Assembly: GCF_040253635.1 (NCBI RefSeq)
Contig: NZ_JBEJGX010000003.1
Location: 6,039,501-6,103,500, forward strand
Direction: 5' to 3'
DNA from: Streptomyces sp. Edi2
GTDB taxonomy: Bacteria; Actinomycetota; Actinomycetes; Streptomycetales; Streptomycetaceae
DNA: 64,000 nt
The translations under genes were made by a program, and so were the position numbers. Positions 35,499 through 44,367 of the stretch are shown piece after piece. The stretch's first letter is position 1, and each line of letters starts with the position of its first letter. The notes beneath the pieces were generated by a model. That model ran no database searches and was not told the DNA's origin. It saw only the letters and a program-made list of their open reading frames with translations.

Positions 35499-36086
35499 AT
35501 GACCGCGCTCGCCGGCCGTCCGCACCTCATGGAGACCGAGCATTTCGAAGAGGCCGCCCGGATATTTGCCCGTCTGGACAAGGGCGCGCGGCTGGAGTTC
35601 ATCGACGGGAAGATCAGAAGCAAGGCCGTACCGGACGGGGACCACGGCCGGATCGTCGAGTGGCTGACGCGCATCTGCCGTCAGGCACGCCCCGAGCTGC
35701 GGCTCTGTCCGGATCAGGGCTTGAAGGTGCAGAAATGTCGCGAAGGACGGGCCCGTCCGGATGGCGAACTCGCCCCCGGTGGTGTCTTCGTCGGCCAGAG
35801 CGAATGGGCGGATCCCGACCCGGTGCTCATGACCGTCGAAGTCACCGCCTACGACTCGGACACCGACCGGCGTGACCGGGTGGAGAAACCCCGTGTGTAT
35901 GCGGAGACCGGTATCCCGCTCTATCTGCTGGTCGACCGGGAAGCCCGTCAGGTCGCGGTCCATAGCGAGCCGGATGACGGCCGCTACGAAAACGTCCGCA
36001 CCGTGCGGTACGGCAAGAAGATCCACCTCCCGGACCCCGTCGGCATCACCCTCGACACCGAGCAGCTGAAGGAGTGGGTGCACTGA
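35499..36086 (+). CDS. Uma2-family (PD-(D/E)XK-like) endonuclease
   Basis: The 195-aa protein begins with the family pattern LDKGARLEFIDGKI and continues with VPDGDHGRIVEWLTRICR. The PD-(D/E)XK-type core is visible as RPDGELAPGG and DPVLMTVEVTAYDSDTDRRDRVEKPRVYAETGI, with the Asp, Glu and Lys of the nuclease fold. Uma2 proteins are numerous in streptomycetes and their biological role is unclear. A strong AAGGGGGAGAAGG precedes ATG 35499. It is convergent with mctP and ends at a 14-bp stem. Confidence 0.88.
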   Translation: MTALAGRPHLMETEHFEEAARIFARLDKGARLEFIDGKIRSKAVPDGDHGRIVEWLTRICRQARPELRLCPDQGLKVQKCREGRARPDGELAPGGVFVGQSEWADPDPVLMTVEVTAYDSDTDRRDRVEKPRVYAETGIPLYLLVDREARQVAVHSEPDDGRYENVRTVRYGKKIHLPDPVGITLDTEQLKEWVH

Positions 36087-36097
36087 CCCGGCGCACG

Positions 36098-36135
36098 AAC
36101 GGGCCGTCGCGCCCGTAAGGACGCGACGGCCCGTT
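36098..36135. terminator. Bidirectional terminator between Uma2 gene and mctP
   Basis: Perfect 14-bp arms AACGGGCCGTCGCG and its complement lie between convergent genes. Confidence 0.85.
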
Positions 36136-36156
36136 AGCCGTGTCTCAGCCGGTGGT

Positions 36157-37845
36157 TCAGTGCCCCGCCGGTGCCCCCGCCGTCGCCGGCGGCAGCTCGA
36201 CGCTGACGCCCCGGTCGCCGGCGTCCGCCGTGTAGTCGGCGGGGCTGGTCTCGTCGATGCCGTCGGGGGCCTTGGCGGCCTTCAGGGCGAAGGTCAGGAC
36301 GACCGTGACCACGACGTTCAGCAGGAAGGCGGTCAGACCGATGTAGCCGATTTCGCCGATACCGGGGATCTCCGCGCTGGAGCCGCCGAAGTGCTTCTGG
36401 GTCGGGCTGGCGACGCCGTAGGCGGCGAGCGTGCCGTAGAGCATGCCGACCGCCCAGCCGGTCAGCAGCGCCCAGCGGTGGAACCAGCGGGTGAACAGCC
36501 CGCCGACCAGCGACGGCATGGTCTGCAGGATCCAGATGCCGCCCAGCAGCTGGAAGTTGATCGCCACGGTCTTGTCCATGGTGAGCACAAAGACCAGCGC
36601 GCCCACCTTCACCAGCAGCGAGACCAGCTTGGCGACCTTGTGCTCCTGCTCGGGCGTGGCGTCCTGCTTGAGGAAGTCCTTGTAGACGTTGCGGGTGAAC
36701 AGGTTGGCCGCGGCGATGGACATGATGGCCGCGGGCACCAGCGCGCCGATGCCGATCGCGGCGAACGCCACGCCGGTGAACCAGCTCGGGAACATGTCCT
36801 CGAAGAGCTGCGGGATGGCCAGCTGCGGGTTGCCCTGGATGTCCGTGCCGGCCTTGACCGCCATGAAGCCGAGCAGCGCCAGCAGACCCAGCATCAGGGA
36901 GTACAGCGGCAGGATGGTGGTGTTGCGCCGGATCACATTGCGGCTGCGCGAGGAGAGCGTCGCGGTGATCGAGTGCGGGTACATGAAGAGCGCCAGGGCC
37001 GAGCCGAGCGCCAACGTCGCATACGCCCACTGGGCGTTGGGGCCGCTGATCAGCTCGCCGCGCGGTTTGCCGGGGACCGGTCCTGGCTGGGCGAGTGCCT
37101 TGCCGGCCGAGTCGAAGATCGCGTCGAAGCCGCCGAGCTTGATCGGGATGTAGATGATCGCCACGGCGATGACGAGGTAGATCAGCCCGTCCTTGACGAA
37201 GGCGATCAGGGCCGGCGCCCGCAGGCCCGAGGAGTAGGTGTACGCGGCCAGCACGGCGAACGCGATCAGCAGCGGCAGGTCCTTGACGAACCAGTTGGTG
37301 TTCTCGCCGCCGCCGATGCCCATCACGTCCAGGACGGCCTGGATGCCGACCAGTTGGAGGGCGATGTACGGCATCGTGGCGAGGATGCCGGTGAGCGCCA
37401 CGGCCAGCGACAGGCCCTTGGAGCCGAAGCGGCCGCGCACGAAGTCGGAGGTGGTGACGTAGCCGTGCTTGTGCGAGACCGACCACAGGCGGGGGAGGAA
37501 GGTGAAGATGAGGGGGTAGACCAGGATCGTGTACGGGACGGCGAAGAAGCCGGACGCCCCCGCCGCATAGATCGCCGCCGGGACGGCCACGAAGGTGTAC
37601 GCGGTGTAGAGGTCGCCGCCCAGCAGGAACCACGTCACCCAGGTGCCGAAACTGCGGCCGCCCAGCCCCCATTCGTCGAGGTTGGCGGACTGCTCGGCCT
37701 TGCGCCAGCGGGCGGCCAGGAACCCCATGACCGTCACGGCCAGGAAGAAGAAGACGAAGACGGCGAGTGCCACGCCGTCGATGCCCTTGGTGGAGGAAGC
37801 GGCAAGGGCCTCGGAGGCGCCCGTCGCGGTCGCGGTGAGAGTCAC
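36157..37845 (-). CDS. mctP: Sodium:solute symporter, monocarboxylate permease MctP-like
   Basis: The 562-aa protein belongs to the SSS family, with about 13 membrane helices. Family motifs include RSFGTWVTWFLLGGDLYTAYTF (N-terminal helix 2 region), the GSALALFMYPHSITATL segment and AAIMSIAAANLFTRNVYKD. The actinobacterial branch is annotated as monocarboxylate uptake permease (lactate, pyruvate, acetate). It is paired with the small DUF3311 protein, whose stop overlaps the GTG start here (GTGA at 37842-37845). Substrate is from family resemblance. Confidence 0.85.
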   Translation of the reverse strand: MTLTATATGASEALAASSTKGIDGVALAVFVFFFLAVTVMGFLAARWRKAEQSANLDEWGLGGRSFGTWVTWFLLGGDLYTAYTFVAVPAAIYAAGASGFFAVPYTILVYPLIFTFLPRLWSVSHKHGYVTTSDFVRGRFGSKGLSLAVALTGILATMPYIALQLVGIQAVLDVMGIGGGENTNWFVKDLPLLIAFAVLAAYTYSSGLRAPALIAFVKDGLIYLVIAVAIIYIPIKLGGFDAIFDSAGKALAQPGPVPGKPRGELISGPNAQWAYATLALGSALALFMYPHSITATLSSRSRNVIRRNTTILPLYSLMLGLLALLGFMAVKAGTDIQGNPQLAIPQLFEDMFPSWFTGVAFAAIGIGALVPAAIMSIAAANLFTRNVYKDFLKQDATPEQEHKVAKLVSLLVKVGALVFVLTMDKTVAINFQLLGGIWILQTMPSLVGGLFTRWFHRWALLTGWAVGMLYGTLAAYGVASPTQKHFGGSSAEIPGIGEIGYIGLTAFLLNVVVTVVLTFALKAAKAPDGIDETSPADYTADAGDRGVSVELPPATAGAPAGH

Positions 37846-38102
37846 TGGGCAGCACCGCCCTTGCGGGCGCGCTGCTCACGCTGCACGAGCTTGTACGCGA
37901 TCATGGTGAGCACCGTCGAGACCAGCACCCACGCCATCTGGTACCAGTAGAAGAACGGGATTCCGATGAGCTTCGGCTCGATCCTGGCGTACGAGCTCAC
38001 CCACAGCATCGCCACGAACGGAGCGATCAGGCAGACCCCGGCCACCACACGCGTGGGGGTGACCACCTGTCTGCGATCCGGCGATTCGACTGACTGTGTC
38101 AT
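37842..38102 (-). CDS. DUF3311 small membrane protein, transporter partner
   Basis: The 86-aa protein has two hydrophobic helices (VVAGVCLIAPFVAMLWVSSYA and YQMAWVLVSTVLTMIAYKLV) joined by an IGIPFFYWY loop, the hallmark of DUF3311 proteins. These small proteins are almost always encoded just before SSS symporters and probably form part of the complex. GGAG lies 8 bases before ATG 38102, which favours it over the ATG at 38108. Its stop overlaps the mctP start. Confidence 0.88.
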   Translation of the reverse strand: MTQSVESPDRRQVVTPTRVVAGVCLIAPFVAMLWVSSYARIEPKLIGIPFFYWYQMAWVLVSTVLTMIAYKLVQREQRARKGGAAQ

Positions 38103-38108
38103 GGCCAT

Positions 38109-38491
38109 GGCTCCGTCCCCTGGCTGTGGCTGTCTCCTGTGTAATGGGCTGGAAATCTATGGCAGGGCCGTGGCGCGCGTCACTAGCTGTCCGCATATCG
38201 GTATGGAGAATCCACCTGGGGACACCCTTGCGGTGCGGGCGATGACCTGGTTTGTCCCGGTTGGGGCGGAATCGGCCGCAGCGGGGGTGGGGTGAGCGGG
38301 GCGCGGTTGGGGTGGGGGCGTCGAGGGGCGTGCCGAACCCCGGTAAGTCCGGGGATGTGGCGTGTCGTCGGTCTGTCGGATGGATCGGCCCACGAGGGGG
38401 CGGCCGGCCCGTGCGGCGCTCGGTCCGTGGGCGCCGCTCGGTCCGTAACTGGCGCTCAGTCCATGGGGCGCCGCTCGGCCCGTGGTGCCGC
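38109..38491. other. Intergenic region between DUF3311 gene and dasR 3' end
   Basis: No gene is seen. The left part must hold the promoter of the DUF3311-mctP operon. The right part is a tandem array derived from the end of dasR, listed next. Confidence 0.5.
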
Positions 38492-38506
38492 TCAGTCCGT
38501 GGGGCG
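38416..38506 (-). repeat. Five imperfect repeats of the dasR 3' end
   Basis: Units of about 18-21 bp with the pattern CGCTCGGTCCGTGGGGC occur at about 38416, 38434, 38452, 38471 and 38488. The last one contains the true dasR terminal codons and stop (RRPTD-stop). The others lie beyond it, so the array looks like local slippage or duplication of the gene end. Confidence 0.6.
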
Positions 38507-39253
38507 GCGCAGCCTGGCGACGAACTTGTAGCGGTCGCCCCGGTAGACCGAGCGCACCCACTCCACCGGCTGCCCCTGCGCGTCGAGCGAGTGCCGGGAG
38601 AGCATCAGCATCGGCAGGCCGACGTCCGTGCCCAGCAGACCGGCCTCGCGCGGCGTGGCCAGTGAGGTCTCGATGGTCTCCTCGGCCTCCGCCAGGCGGA
38701 CGTCGTACACCTCGGCCAGCGCGGTGTAGAGGGAGGTGTACTTGACGAGGTTGCGGCGGAGTGCCGGAAAGCGCTTCGCCGACAGATGGGTGATCTCGAT
38801 GGCCATCGGCTCGCCGCTGGCCAGCCGCAGCCGCTCGATGCGCAGCACCCGGCCGCCGGTGGCGATGTCCAGCAGGCCGGCGAGCCGGTCGTCGGCGGTG
38901 ACATAGCCGATGTCCAGCAGCTGGGAGGCGGGCTCCAGACCCTGGGCCCGCATGTCCTCCGTATAGGAGGTCAGTTGCAGCGCCTGGGACACCTTGGGCT
39001 TGGCGACAAAGGTGCCCTTGCCCTGGATGCGCTCCAGCCGGCCCTCGACGACCAGCTCCTGGAGGGCCTGGCGCACCGTTGTACGCGAGGTGTCGAACTC
39101 CGCGGCGAGGGTGCGCTCGGGCGGGACCGGGGTGCCGGGCGGCAGGGTCTCGGTGATCTCCAGCAAGTGCCGCTTCAGGCGGTAGTACTTGGGTACCCGC
39201 GCGGTCCGCGTGCCGCCGCCGCTCTCGGCACCGTTGCCCCCGTCCGTCTCCAT
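38492..39253 (-). CDS. dasR: GntR/HutC-family regulator DasR
   Basis: DasR is the master regulator of N-acetylglucosamine metabolism, linking it to development and antibiotic production. The 253-aa product has an N-terminal winged helix ([14 protein letters not shown], then [20 protein letters not shown]) and a C-terminal UTRA domain that binds GlcN-6-P-type effectors ([14 protein letters not shown], and [15 protein letters not shown] near the end). Sequence recall places it very close to S. coelicolor DasR. ATG 39253 is chosen since GAGAGG precedes it and the length equals the known 254 aa. It is divergent from dasA across two dre sites. Confidence 0.97.
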   Translation of the reverse strand: METDGGNGAESGGGTRTARVPKYYRLKRHLLEITETLPPGTPVPPERTLAAEFDTSRTTVRQALQELVVEGRLERIQGKGTFVAKPKVSQALQLTSYTEDMRAQGLEPASQLLDIGYVTADDRLAGLLDIATGGRVLRIERLRLASGEPMAIEITHLSAKRFPALRRNLVKYTSLYTALAEVYDVRLAEAEETIETSLATPREAGLLGTDVGLPMLMLSRHSLDAQGQPVEWVRSVYRGDRYKFVARLRRPTD

Positions 39254-39421
39254 GACCCGCCTCTCCGACTCCTGTCGCGCTGCCGTCACCGGCTCCTCCG
39301 TACGTAGCGGCTCACATCGTGGCACGGGTGGGTTCCCGCGCTCCCGTGCAGGTCCCCGCTCCGTCAGATGTCGGTCCGGTAACGGACCTGACAGCGACTC
39401 TTATACACCCTTGACACTCCA

Positions 39422-39462
39422 AAAGGTCTAGGCCAAGCTGCGGGGCACTGGTCTAAACCATT
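39422..39462. promoter_or_regulatory. Tandem dre sites between dasR and dasA
   Basis: AAAGGTCTAGGCCAAG (39422-39437) and ACTGGTCTAAACCATT (39447-39462) both follow the DasR-responsive element pattern of TGGTCTAGACCA symmetry. The second lies 34 bases before the dasA ATG. They explain GlcNAc-responsive repression of dasA. Confidence 0.9.
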
Positions 39463-39495
39463 AAGGACCACACCCGGTCTTGGGGGGAGAGCGCA

Positions 39496-40764
39496 ATGAA
39501 GCGTGGGCTCATAGCGGCGACGGCGGTCGCGGGAATGCTGGGGAGTGTCGCCGCCTGTGGGGCCGGTGGCGGCGGCACGGCGGGCGCCGAGGGCTTCAAG
39601 GGGAAGAAGCTGACCGTTTGGGTGATGAGCGGTTCGAATCCGGCGCAGTGGACCGAACAGGTCTCCGAGCAGTTCAAGAAGAAGACTGGTGCCACCGTCG
39701 AGTTCAAGGTCCAGCAGTGGAACGGCATTCAGCAGAAGCTGAGCACCGCCCTTTCCGAGGACACCCCGCCGGATGTCGTCGAAATCGGCAACACCCAGAC
39801 CGCCGCCTATGCCAAGGCCGGAGCCCTGGCCGATCTCGGCGACCTGAAGAAGGAGATCGGCTCCCACTGGAACGACGCCTTCAACAAGGCCTCGCTCGTG
39901 GACGGAAAGCAGTACGCACTGCCGTGGTTCGCCGGAAACCGCGTGGTGATGTACAACAAGAAAATCTGGGCCGAGGCCGGCCTCAAGGGCACCCCCACGA
40001 CGCGCAAGGAGCTCTTCAAGGACTTTGCCGCCATCAAGAAGAAGACCGGCGCCGAGCCGCTGTATCTCCCCGGCCAGAACTGGTACTTCCTCGACGGCCT
40101 GACCCTCGGCACCGGCGCCCAGCTGGTGAAGAAGCAGGGCGGCAAGTGGGTCTCCAACCTCGCGGACCCCAAGGTCTCCAAGGCCATGGAGATCTACCAG
40201 CAGTACCAGGCCTTCAGCACCGCTCCCAAGAACAAGGACGAGGCCACCCCGCAGCAGAGTGAAATCTTCGCCAAGGGGAAGACCGGGGCCGTCATCGCCA
40301 TGGGCTACGAGGCCGCCGAAGCTGTCAAGGCCAACCCGGATATCAAGAAAGACATCGGCTTCTTCACCATCCCCGGTGAGACCGCGGCCAAGCCCGAAGG
40401 CGTATTCCTCGGCGGCTCCAACTTCGCCGTCGCCGGTATGGGCAAGAACCAGGAACTCGCCAGGGAATTCCTGAAGGTCGCCTTGTCCCAGCAGAACGAC
40501 GGCCAGATGGTCAAGGAAGCCGGCTGGACCCCGAAGTCCGCCGACCTGGCCGCCGTTGCCCAGAAGAATCCGGCCGCCGCGGCCGCCGCCCCCGCCGCGG
40601 AGAAGTCCGGCGGCACCACTCCGCTGATTCCCCAGTGGGCCGCGGTGGAGAACCTGCCGAACCCGATCAAGAGCTATATGACGGCCGTCCTCGGCGGTAA
40701 GTCCCCGGCCGACGCCGCCAAGGACGTCGAATCCGAGATCAACGCACGGCTCGCCCGGCAGTAA
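39496..40764 (+). CDS. dasA: Chito-oligosaccharide-binding lipoprotein DasA
   Basis: DasA is the solute-binding component of the chitobiose/GlcNAc-oligomer ABC importer. The 422-aa protein has a lipoprotein signal ending in VAAC (lipid Cys at residue 21). The mature part is a cluster-B, CUT1-type binding fold with LTVWVMSGSNPAQWTE near the start, VVEIGNTQTAAYAKAGALADL, and VFLGGSNFAVAGMGKN. GGGGAGAG lies 8 bases before the ATG. Its promoter carries dre sites. dasB follows after 101 bases containing a weak hairpin. Confidence 0.96.
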   Translation: MKRGLIAATAVAGMLGSVAACGAGGGGTAGAEGFKGKKLTVWVMSGSNPAQWTEQVSEQFKKKTGATVEFKVQQWNGIQQKLSTALSEDTPPDVVEIGNTQTAAYAKAGALADLGDLKKEIGSHWNDAFNKASLVDGKQYALPWFAGNRVVMYNKKIWAEAGLKGTPTTRKELFKDFAAIKKKTGAEPLYLPGQNWYFLDGLTLGTGAQLVKKQGGKWVSNLADPKVSKAMEIYQQYQAFSTAPKNKDEATPQQSEIFAKGKTGAVIAMGYEAAEAVKANPDIKKDIGFFTIPGETAAKPEGVFLGGSNFAVAGMGKNQELAREFLKVALSQQNDGQMVKEAGWTPKSADLAAVAQKNPAAAAAAPAAEKSGGTTPLIPQWAAVENLPNPIKSYMTAVLGGKSPADAAKDVESEINARLARQ

Positions 40765-40779
40765 CCGGCGGCTGTCCGC

Positions 40780-40799
40780 GGGCCGTCCTTTCACGGTCC
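40780..40799 (+). terminator. Weak hairpin between dasA and dasB
   Basis: GGGCCGT-CCTTTC-ACGGTCC forms a 7-bp stem with one G-U pair. It may attenuate transcription into dasBC so that more binding protein than permease is made. Confidence 0.4.
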
Positions 40800-40865
40800 G
40801 GCCGGCACGGACGCAGGCGCGGCACCAGGTGCACCGAGGTCACGGAACGAGGGGGAGCAGGGCCC

Positions 40866-41930
40866 ATGGCAGCGCAGCTCGACGACGCGGCGGGAAGTGC
40901 CGTGCCGCAGACCGGTGGGGGAGGGGCCCCGCCCCCACGGCGTGGCCCGGACAGCCGGCGGGCGGGGCCCGGCACCCCTCGTCCGCCCGTTCGCCGCGCC
41001 CCTCGTTCCCCCGCCCGCCGCACTCCTCGTTCCCCCGCCCGCCGCGCCCCCTACCTCCTGCTGCTGCCCGCCCTGCTCGCCACCGCGGTCTTCCTGGGCT
41101 GGCCCATGGTGCGCAACCTCCTGCTCTCCTTCCAGAACCTCAATATGAAGGAGCTGATCCAGCACCTCACCGACTGGCGCGGGACCGGCAACTACCAGGA
41201 GATCCTGGGCAGCGAGCAGTTCTGGCGGGTCACCCTGCGCACCCTGGTCTTCACCGCGGTCAATGTCGTCCTGATCATGGTCCTCGGGACGCTGATCGGG
41301 CTGCTGCTGGCCCGGCTCGGCAAGAAGATGCGCCTCACGCTGTCCCTCGCGCTGGTGCTGGCCTGGGCCATGCCGGTGATCGCCGCCACCACCGTCTTCC
41401 AGTGGCTCTTCGACTCCCGCTACGGCGTCGTCAACTGGCTGCTGGACAGGGCGGGCTGGCACGCCATGGCCCACTACGACTGGGTCGGCACCCAGCTGTC
41501 GACCTTCTCCGTGATCACCATGCTGATCGTCTGGCAGTCGCTGCCCTTCGTGGCCCTGAACCTCTACGCCGCCACCACGACCATCCCCGGGGAGCTCTAC
41601 GAAGCGGCGCGGATGGACGGCGCTGGCACCTGGCAGGTCTTCACCTCCGTCACCTTCCCCTTCCTCAAACCCTTCTTCCTGGCCACGACGTTCCTGGAGA
41701 TCATCTGGGTCTTCAAGGCGTTCCCGCAGATCTTCGCGATCAACGAGGGCGGCCCCGACCGGCTCACCGAGACGCTGCCGATCTACGCCTTCACCGAGGG
41801 CGTCGGCAACCTCCACTTCGGCATGGGCGCCGCGATCTCCCTGCTGACGATCGTGGTGCTGCTGGCCGTGACCGCCCACTACCTGCGCCTGACGCTCAGG
41901 CAGGAACGACACGAGGAGAACGAGCTGTGA
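40866..41930 (+). CDS. dasB: Chito-oligosaccharide ABC permease DasB
   Basis: DasB is one of two CUT1 membrane subunits of the DasABC importer. The 354-aa protein has six helices after an unusually long N-terminus of about 60 Pro/Arg/Gly-rich residues, which includes two copies of RRxPRSPA from a 24-bp DNA repeat at 40992-41039. The EAA loop is GELYEAARMDGAGTWQVFTSVTFP. GGGGGAGCAGG precedes ATG 40866. The TGA overlaps the GTG of dasC. No ATPase is encoded here; in the genus the shared MsiK ATPase serves such importers. Confidence 0.95.
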   Translation: MAAQLDDAAGSAVPQTGGGGAPPPRRGPDSRRAGPGTPRPPVRRAPRSPARRTPRSPARRAPYLLLLPALLATAVFLGWPMVRNLLLSFQNLNMKELIQHLTDWRGTGNYQEILGSEQFWRVTLRTLVFTAVNVVLIMVLGTLIGLLLARLGKKMRLTLSLALVLAWAMPVIAATTVFQWLFDSRYGVVNWLLDRAGWHAMAHYDWVGTQLSTFSVITMLIVWQSLPFVALNLYAATTTIPGELYEAARMDGAGTWQVFTSVTFPFLKPFFLATTFLEIIWVFKAFPQIFAINEGGPDRLTETLPIYAFTEGVGNLHFGMGAAISLLTIVVLLAVTAHYLRLTLRQERHEENEL

Positions 41931-42766
41931 AGCGCACCGCTTCCGCGACGGCCCGCCGCCTCTGGCTCAATGCCACGGCGCTCGTGCTCGCCCTCGGCTT
42001 CGCCTTCCCCGTCTACTGGATGTTCAGCACGGCCTTCAAACCGACCCGGGACATCATCACCGAAGACCCCGTGTGGTTCCCCTTCCACGGCACCGCCGAG
42101 CACTTCGCGACGGCGGTGAACGCCCCCGACTTCTGGGCGCTGGCCCGGAACTCGGTCGTGGTGACCGTGCTCGCCGTCGGCCTGTCACTGGTGATCGCGC
42201 TCTGCGGGGCGTTCGCCCTGACCCGGATGCGCTTCCGGGGCCGCCGGGGCATCCTGCTGACCTTTATGATCGCCCAGATGGCGCCCTGGGAGGTCATGGT
42301 GATCTCCATCTACATGATCGTCCGGGATGCGGACCTGCTCAACAGCCTGCTGCCGCTCACCTGCTTCTACCTGCTGATGGTGCTGCCCTTCACCCTGCTG
42401 ACGCTCCGCGGCTATGTCGCCGCGGTGCCCAAAGAGCTGGAGGAGTCCGCGATGGTCGACGGCTGCTCGCGCCGGCAGGCGTTCGGCAAGGTGGTCTTCC
42501 CGCTGCTGGCACCCGGCCTGATGGCGACCTCGCTCTTCGGCTTCATCACCGCATGGAACGAATTCCCGCTCGTGCTGGTCCTCAACAAGGAACCGGCCAT
42601 GGGCACCCTGCCGCTGTGGCTCTCGCGGTTCCAGAGCCAGTTCGGGGACGACTGGGGTGCCACCATGGCCGCGGCCTCGATCTTCGCCGTGCCGATCCTG
42701 GTCCTCTTCTTGTTCCTGCAACGCAAGGCGGTCGGCGGTCTCACCTCCGGCGCAGTGAAGGGATAA
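41927..42766 (+). CDS. dasC: Chito-oligosaccharide ABC permease DasC
   Basis: DasC is the second permease subunit. The 279-aa protein has six membrane helices, and its EAA loop is KELEESAMVDGCSRRQAFGKVVFP. It ends with a helix and short basic tail (FLQRKAVGGLTSG). The GTG at 41927 overlaps the dasB stop (GTGA), so the two subunits are made in step. The longer upstream frame is inside dasB. The GH3 gene starts 9 bases after its stop and is likely in the same operon. Confidence 0.95.
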   Translation: MKRTASATARRLWLNATALVLALGFAFPVYWMFSTAFKPTRDIITEDPVWFPFHGTAEHFATAVNAPDFWALARNSVVVTVLAVGLSLVIALCGAFALTRMRFRGRRGILLTFMIAQMAPWEVMVISIYMIVRDADLLNSLLPLTCFYLLMVLPFTLLTLRGYVAAVPKELEESAMVDGCSRRQAFGKVVFPLLAPGLMATSLFGFITAWNEFPLVLVLNKEPAMGTLPLWLSRFQSQFGDDWGATMAAASIFAVPILVLFLFLQRKAVGGLTSGAVKG

Positions 42767-42774
42767 CGCCGCAC

Positions 42775-44340
42775 ATGACCTCTTTTGCAGGCTCCGCACG
42801 CTCCGTGCGCCCCGCCGACCCCCTCACCCGCGACGCGCTCGCCGTCCTCCAGCCGGGCTTCACCGGCACCACCGCCCCCGACTGGCTGCTGCGCCGGATC
42901 GGCGAGGGGCTGGCCTCGGTCGGCCTCTTCGGCCGCAATGTCGCCGACCCCGCGCAACTCGCCGCCCTGACCGACCGGTTGCGTGCCGAACGGGAGGACC
43001 TGCTCGTCGCGATCGACGAGGAAGGGGGCGATGTCACCCGGCTGGAGGTGCGCGGCGGCTCCTCCTTCCCCGGCAACCATGCGCTCGGCGCCGTCGACGA
43101 CACCACCCTGACCCGCGAGGTCGCCCGCGAACTCGGCCGGCGGCTGGCCGACTGCGGTGTCAACCTCAACTGGGCCCCCTCCGCCGACGTCAACTCCAAC
43201 CCCGCCAACCCGGTCATCGGCGTCCGCTCCTTCGGCGCCGATCCGCACCTGGTCGCCCGGCACACCGCCGCCTACGTCGAGGGCCTGCAGTCCACCGGTG
43301 TCGCCGCCTGCACCAAGCACTTCCCCGGCCACGGCGACACCGCCGTCGACTCCCACCACGACCTGCCGCGCATCGCAGCCGATCTGGCCACCCTCCACCA
43401 ACGGGAGCTGGTGCCGTTCCGCGCCGCGATCGCCGCCGGCACCCGGGCCGTGATGAGCGCCCACATCCTGCTGCCCGCCCTGGACGCCGACCGCCCCGCC
43501 ACCCTCAGCCCGGCCGCGCTGCACGGTCTGCTGCGCGCCCCCGTCGCGGAGGGCGGCCTCGGCTTCGACGGCCTGATCGTCACCGACGGGATGGAGATGC
43601 AGGCCATCGCCGCCACCTACGGCCTCGAACGCGGCAGCGTGCTGGCCCTGGCGGCCGGTGCCGACGCCCTGTGCGTGGGCGGCGGTCTGGCGGACGAGGA
43701 CACCGTGCTGCGGTTGCGTGACGCCTTGGTGCGGGCGGTGCACGACGGCGAGCTGCCGGAGAGCCGGCTGGCCGACGCCGCGGCGCGGGTGCAGGCCCTG
43801 GCGCGCTGGACCCGGAGCGCGGGTGCGGGGGAGGGGGCCGCGCCCGCACCCGGGATCGGCCTCACCGCGGCCCGGCGCGCCCTGCGCCTCACCGCCGACG
43901 GCCCGTACGAGCCCCTGACTTCACCCGCGTATGTCGCCGCCTTCACCCCGCTCGCCAACATCGCCGTGGGGGACGACACCCCCTGGGGCGTCGCCGCCGA
44001 ACTGGCCCGGCTGCTCCCGGGCACCGAGACCACCACCTGCACCGCCGAGTCCGCCGCCGAGGCCGGCAGCCCCGCCGCGCTGATCGGCGGTCTGCTCACG
44101 GCGGCCGGGGGCCGTCGCGTCGTCGCCGTGGTCCGCGACGTCCACCGTCACCCGTGGATGGCCGACGCGCTCCGCACCCTCCTCGCCGCCCGCCCCGACA
44201 CCGCGGTCGTCGAAATGGGCGTCCCCCAGGCCCCGCCCCGGGGTGCCCCGCACCTCGCCACCCATGGCGCCGCCCGCGTCTGCGGCCGCGCCGCCGCCGA
44301 AGTCCTCACCGGCCTCCGGGAGCCGTCGAGCGGGGAGTGA
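42775..44340 (+). CDS. GH3 beta-N-acetylhexosaminidase (NagZ-like)
   Basis: The 521-aa enzyme should cleave imported chito-oligosaccharides or muropeptide-derived GlcNAc. NagZ motifs are clear: KHFPGHGDTAVDSHHDLP supplies the His-Asp general acid/base loop, and IVTDGMEMQAI carries the nucleophile Asp. ADVNSNPANPVIGVRSFG is the typical substrate loop. An extra C-terminal domain of about 170 residues (from ARRALRLTADGPYEPL) follows the barrel. No signal peptide is present, so it is cytosolic. It sits directly after dasC, so uptake and hydrolysis are coupled. Confidence 0.93.
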   Translation: MTSFAGSARSVRPADPLTRDALAVLQPGFTGTTAPDWLLRRIGEGLASVGLFGRNVADPAQLAALTDRLRAEREDLLVAIDEEGGDVTRLEVRGGSSFPGNHALGAVDDTTLTREVARELGRRLADCGVNLNWAPSADVNSNPANPVIGVRSFGADPHLVARHTAAYVEGLQSTGVAACTKHFPGHGDTAVDSHHDLPRIAADLATLHQRELVPFRAAIAAGTRAVMSAHILLPALDADRPATLSPAALHGLLRAPVAEGGLGFDGLIVTDGMEMQAIAATYGLERGSVLALAAGADALCVGGGLADEDTVLRLRDALVRAVHDGELPESRLADAAARVQALARWTRSAGAGEGAAPAPGIGLTAARRALRLTADGPYEPLTSPAYVAAFTPLANIAVGDDTPWGVAAELARLLPGTETTTCTAESAAEAGSPAALIGGLLTAAGGRRVVAVVRDVHRHPWMADALRTLLAARPDTAVVEMGVPQAPPRGAPHLATHGAARVCGRAAAEVLTGLREPSSGE

Positions 44341-44367
44341 ACCTGCCCGGGCCCGCCGGTCCGGACT

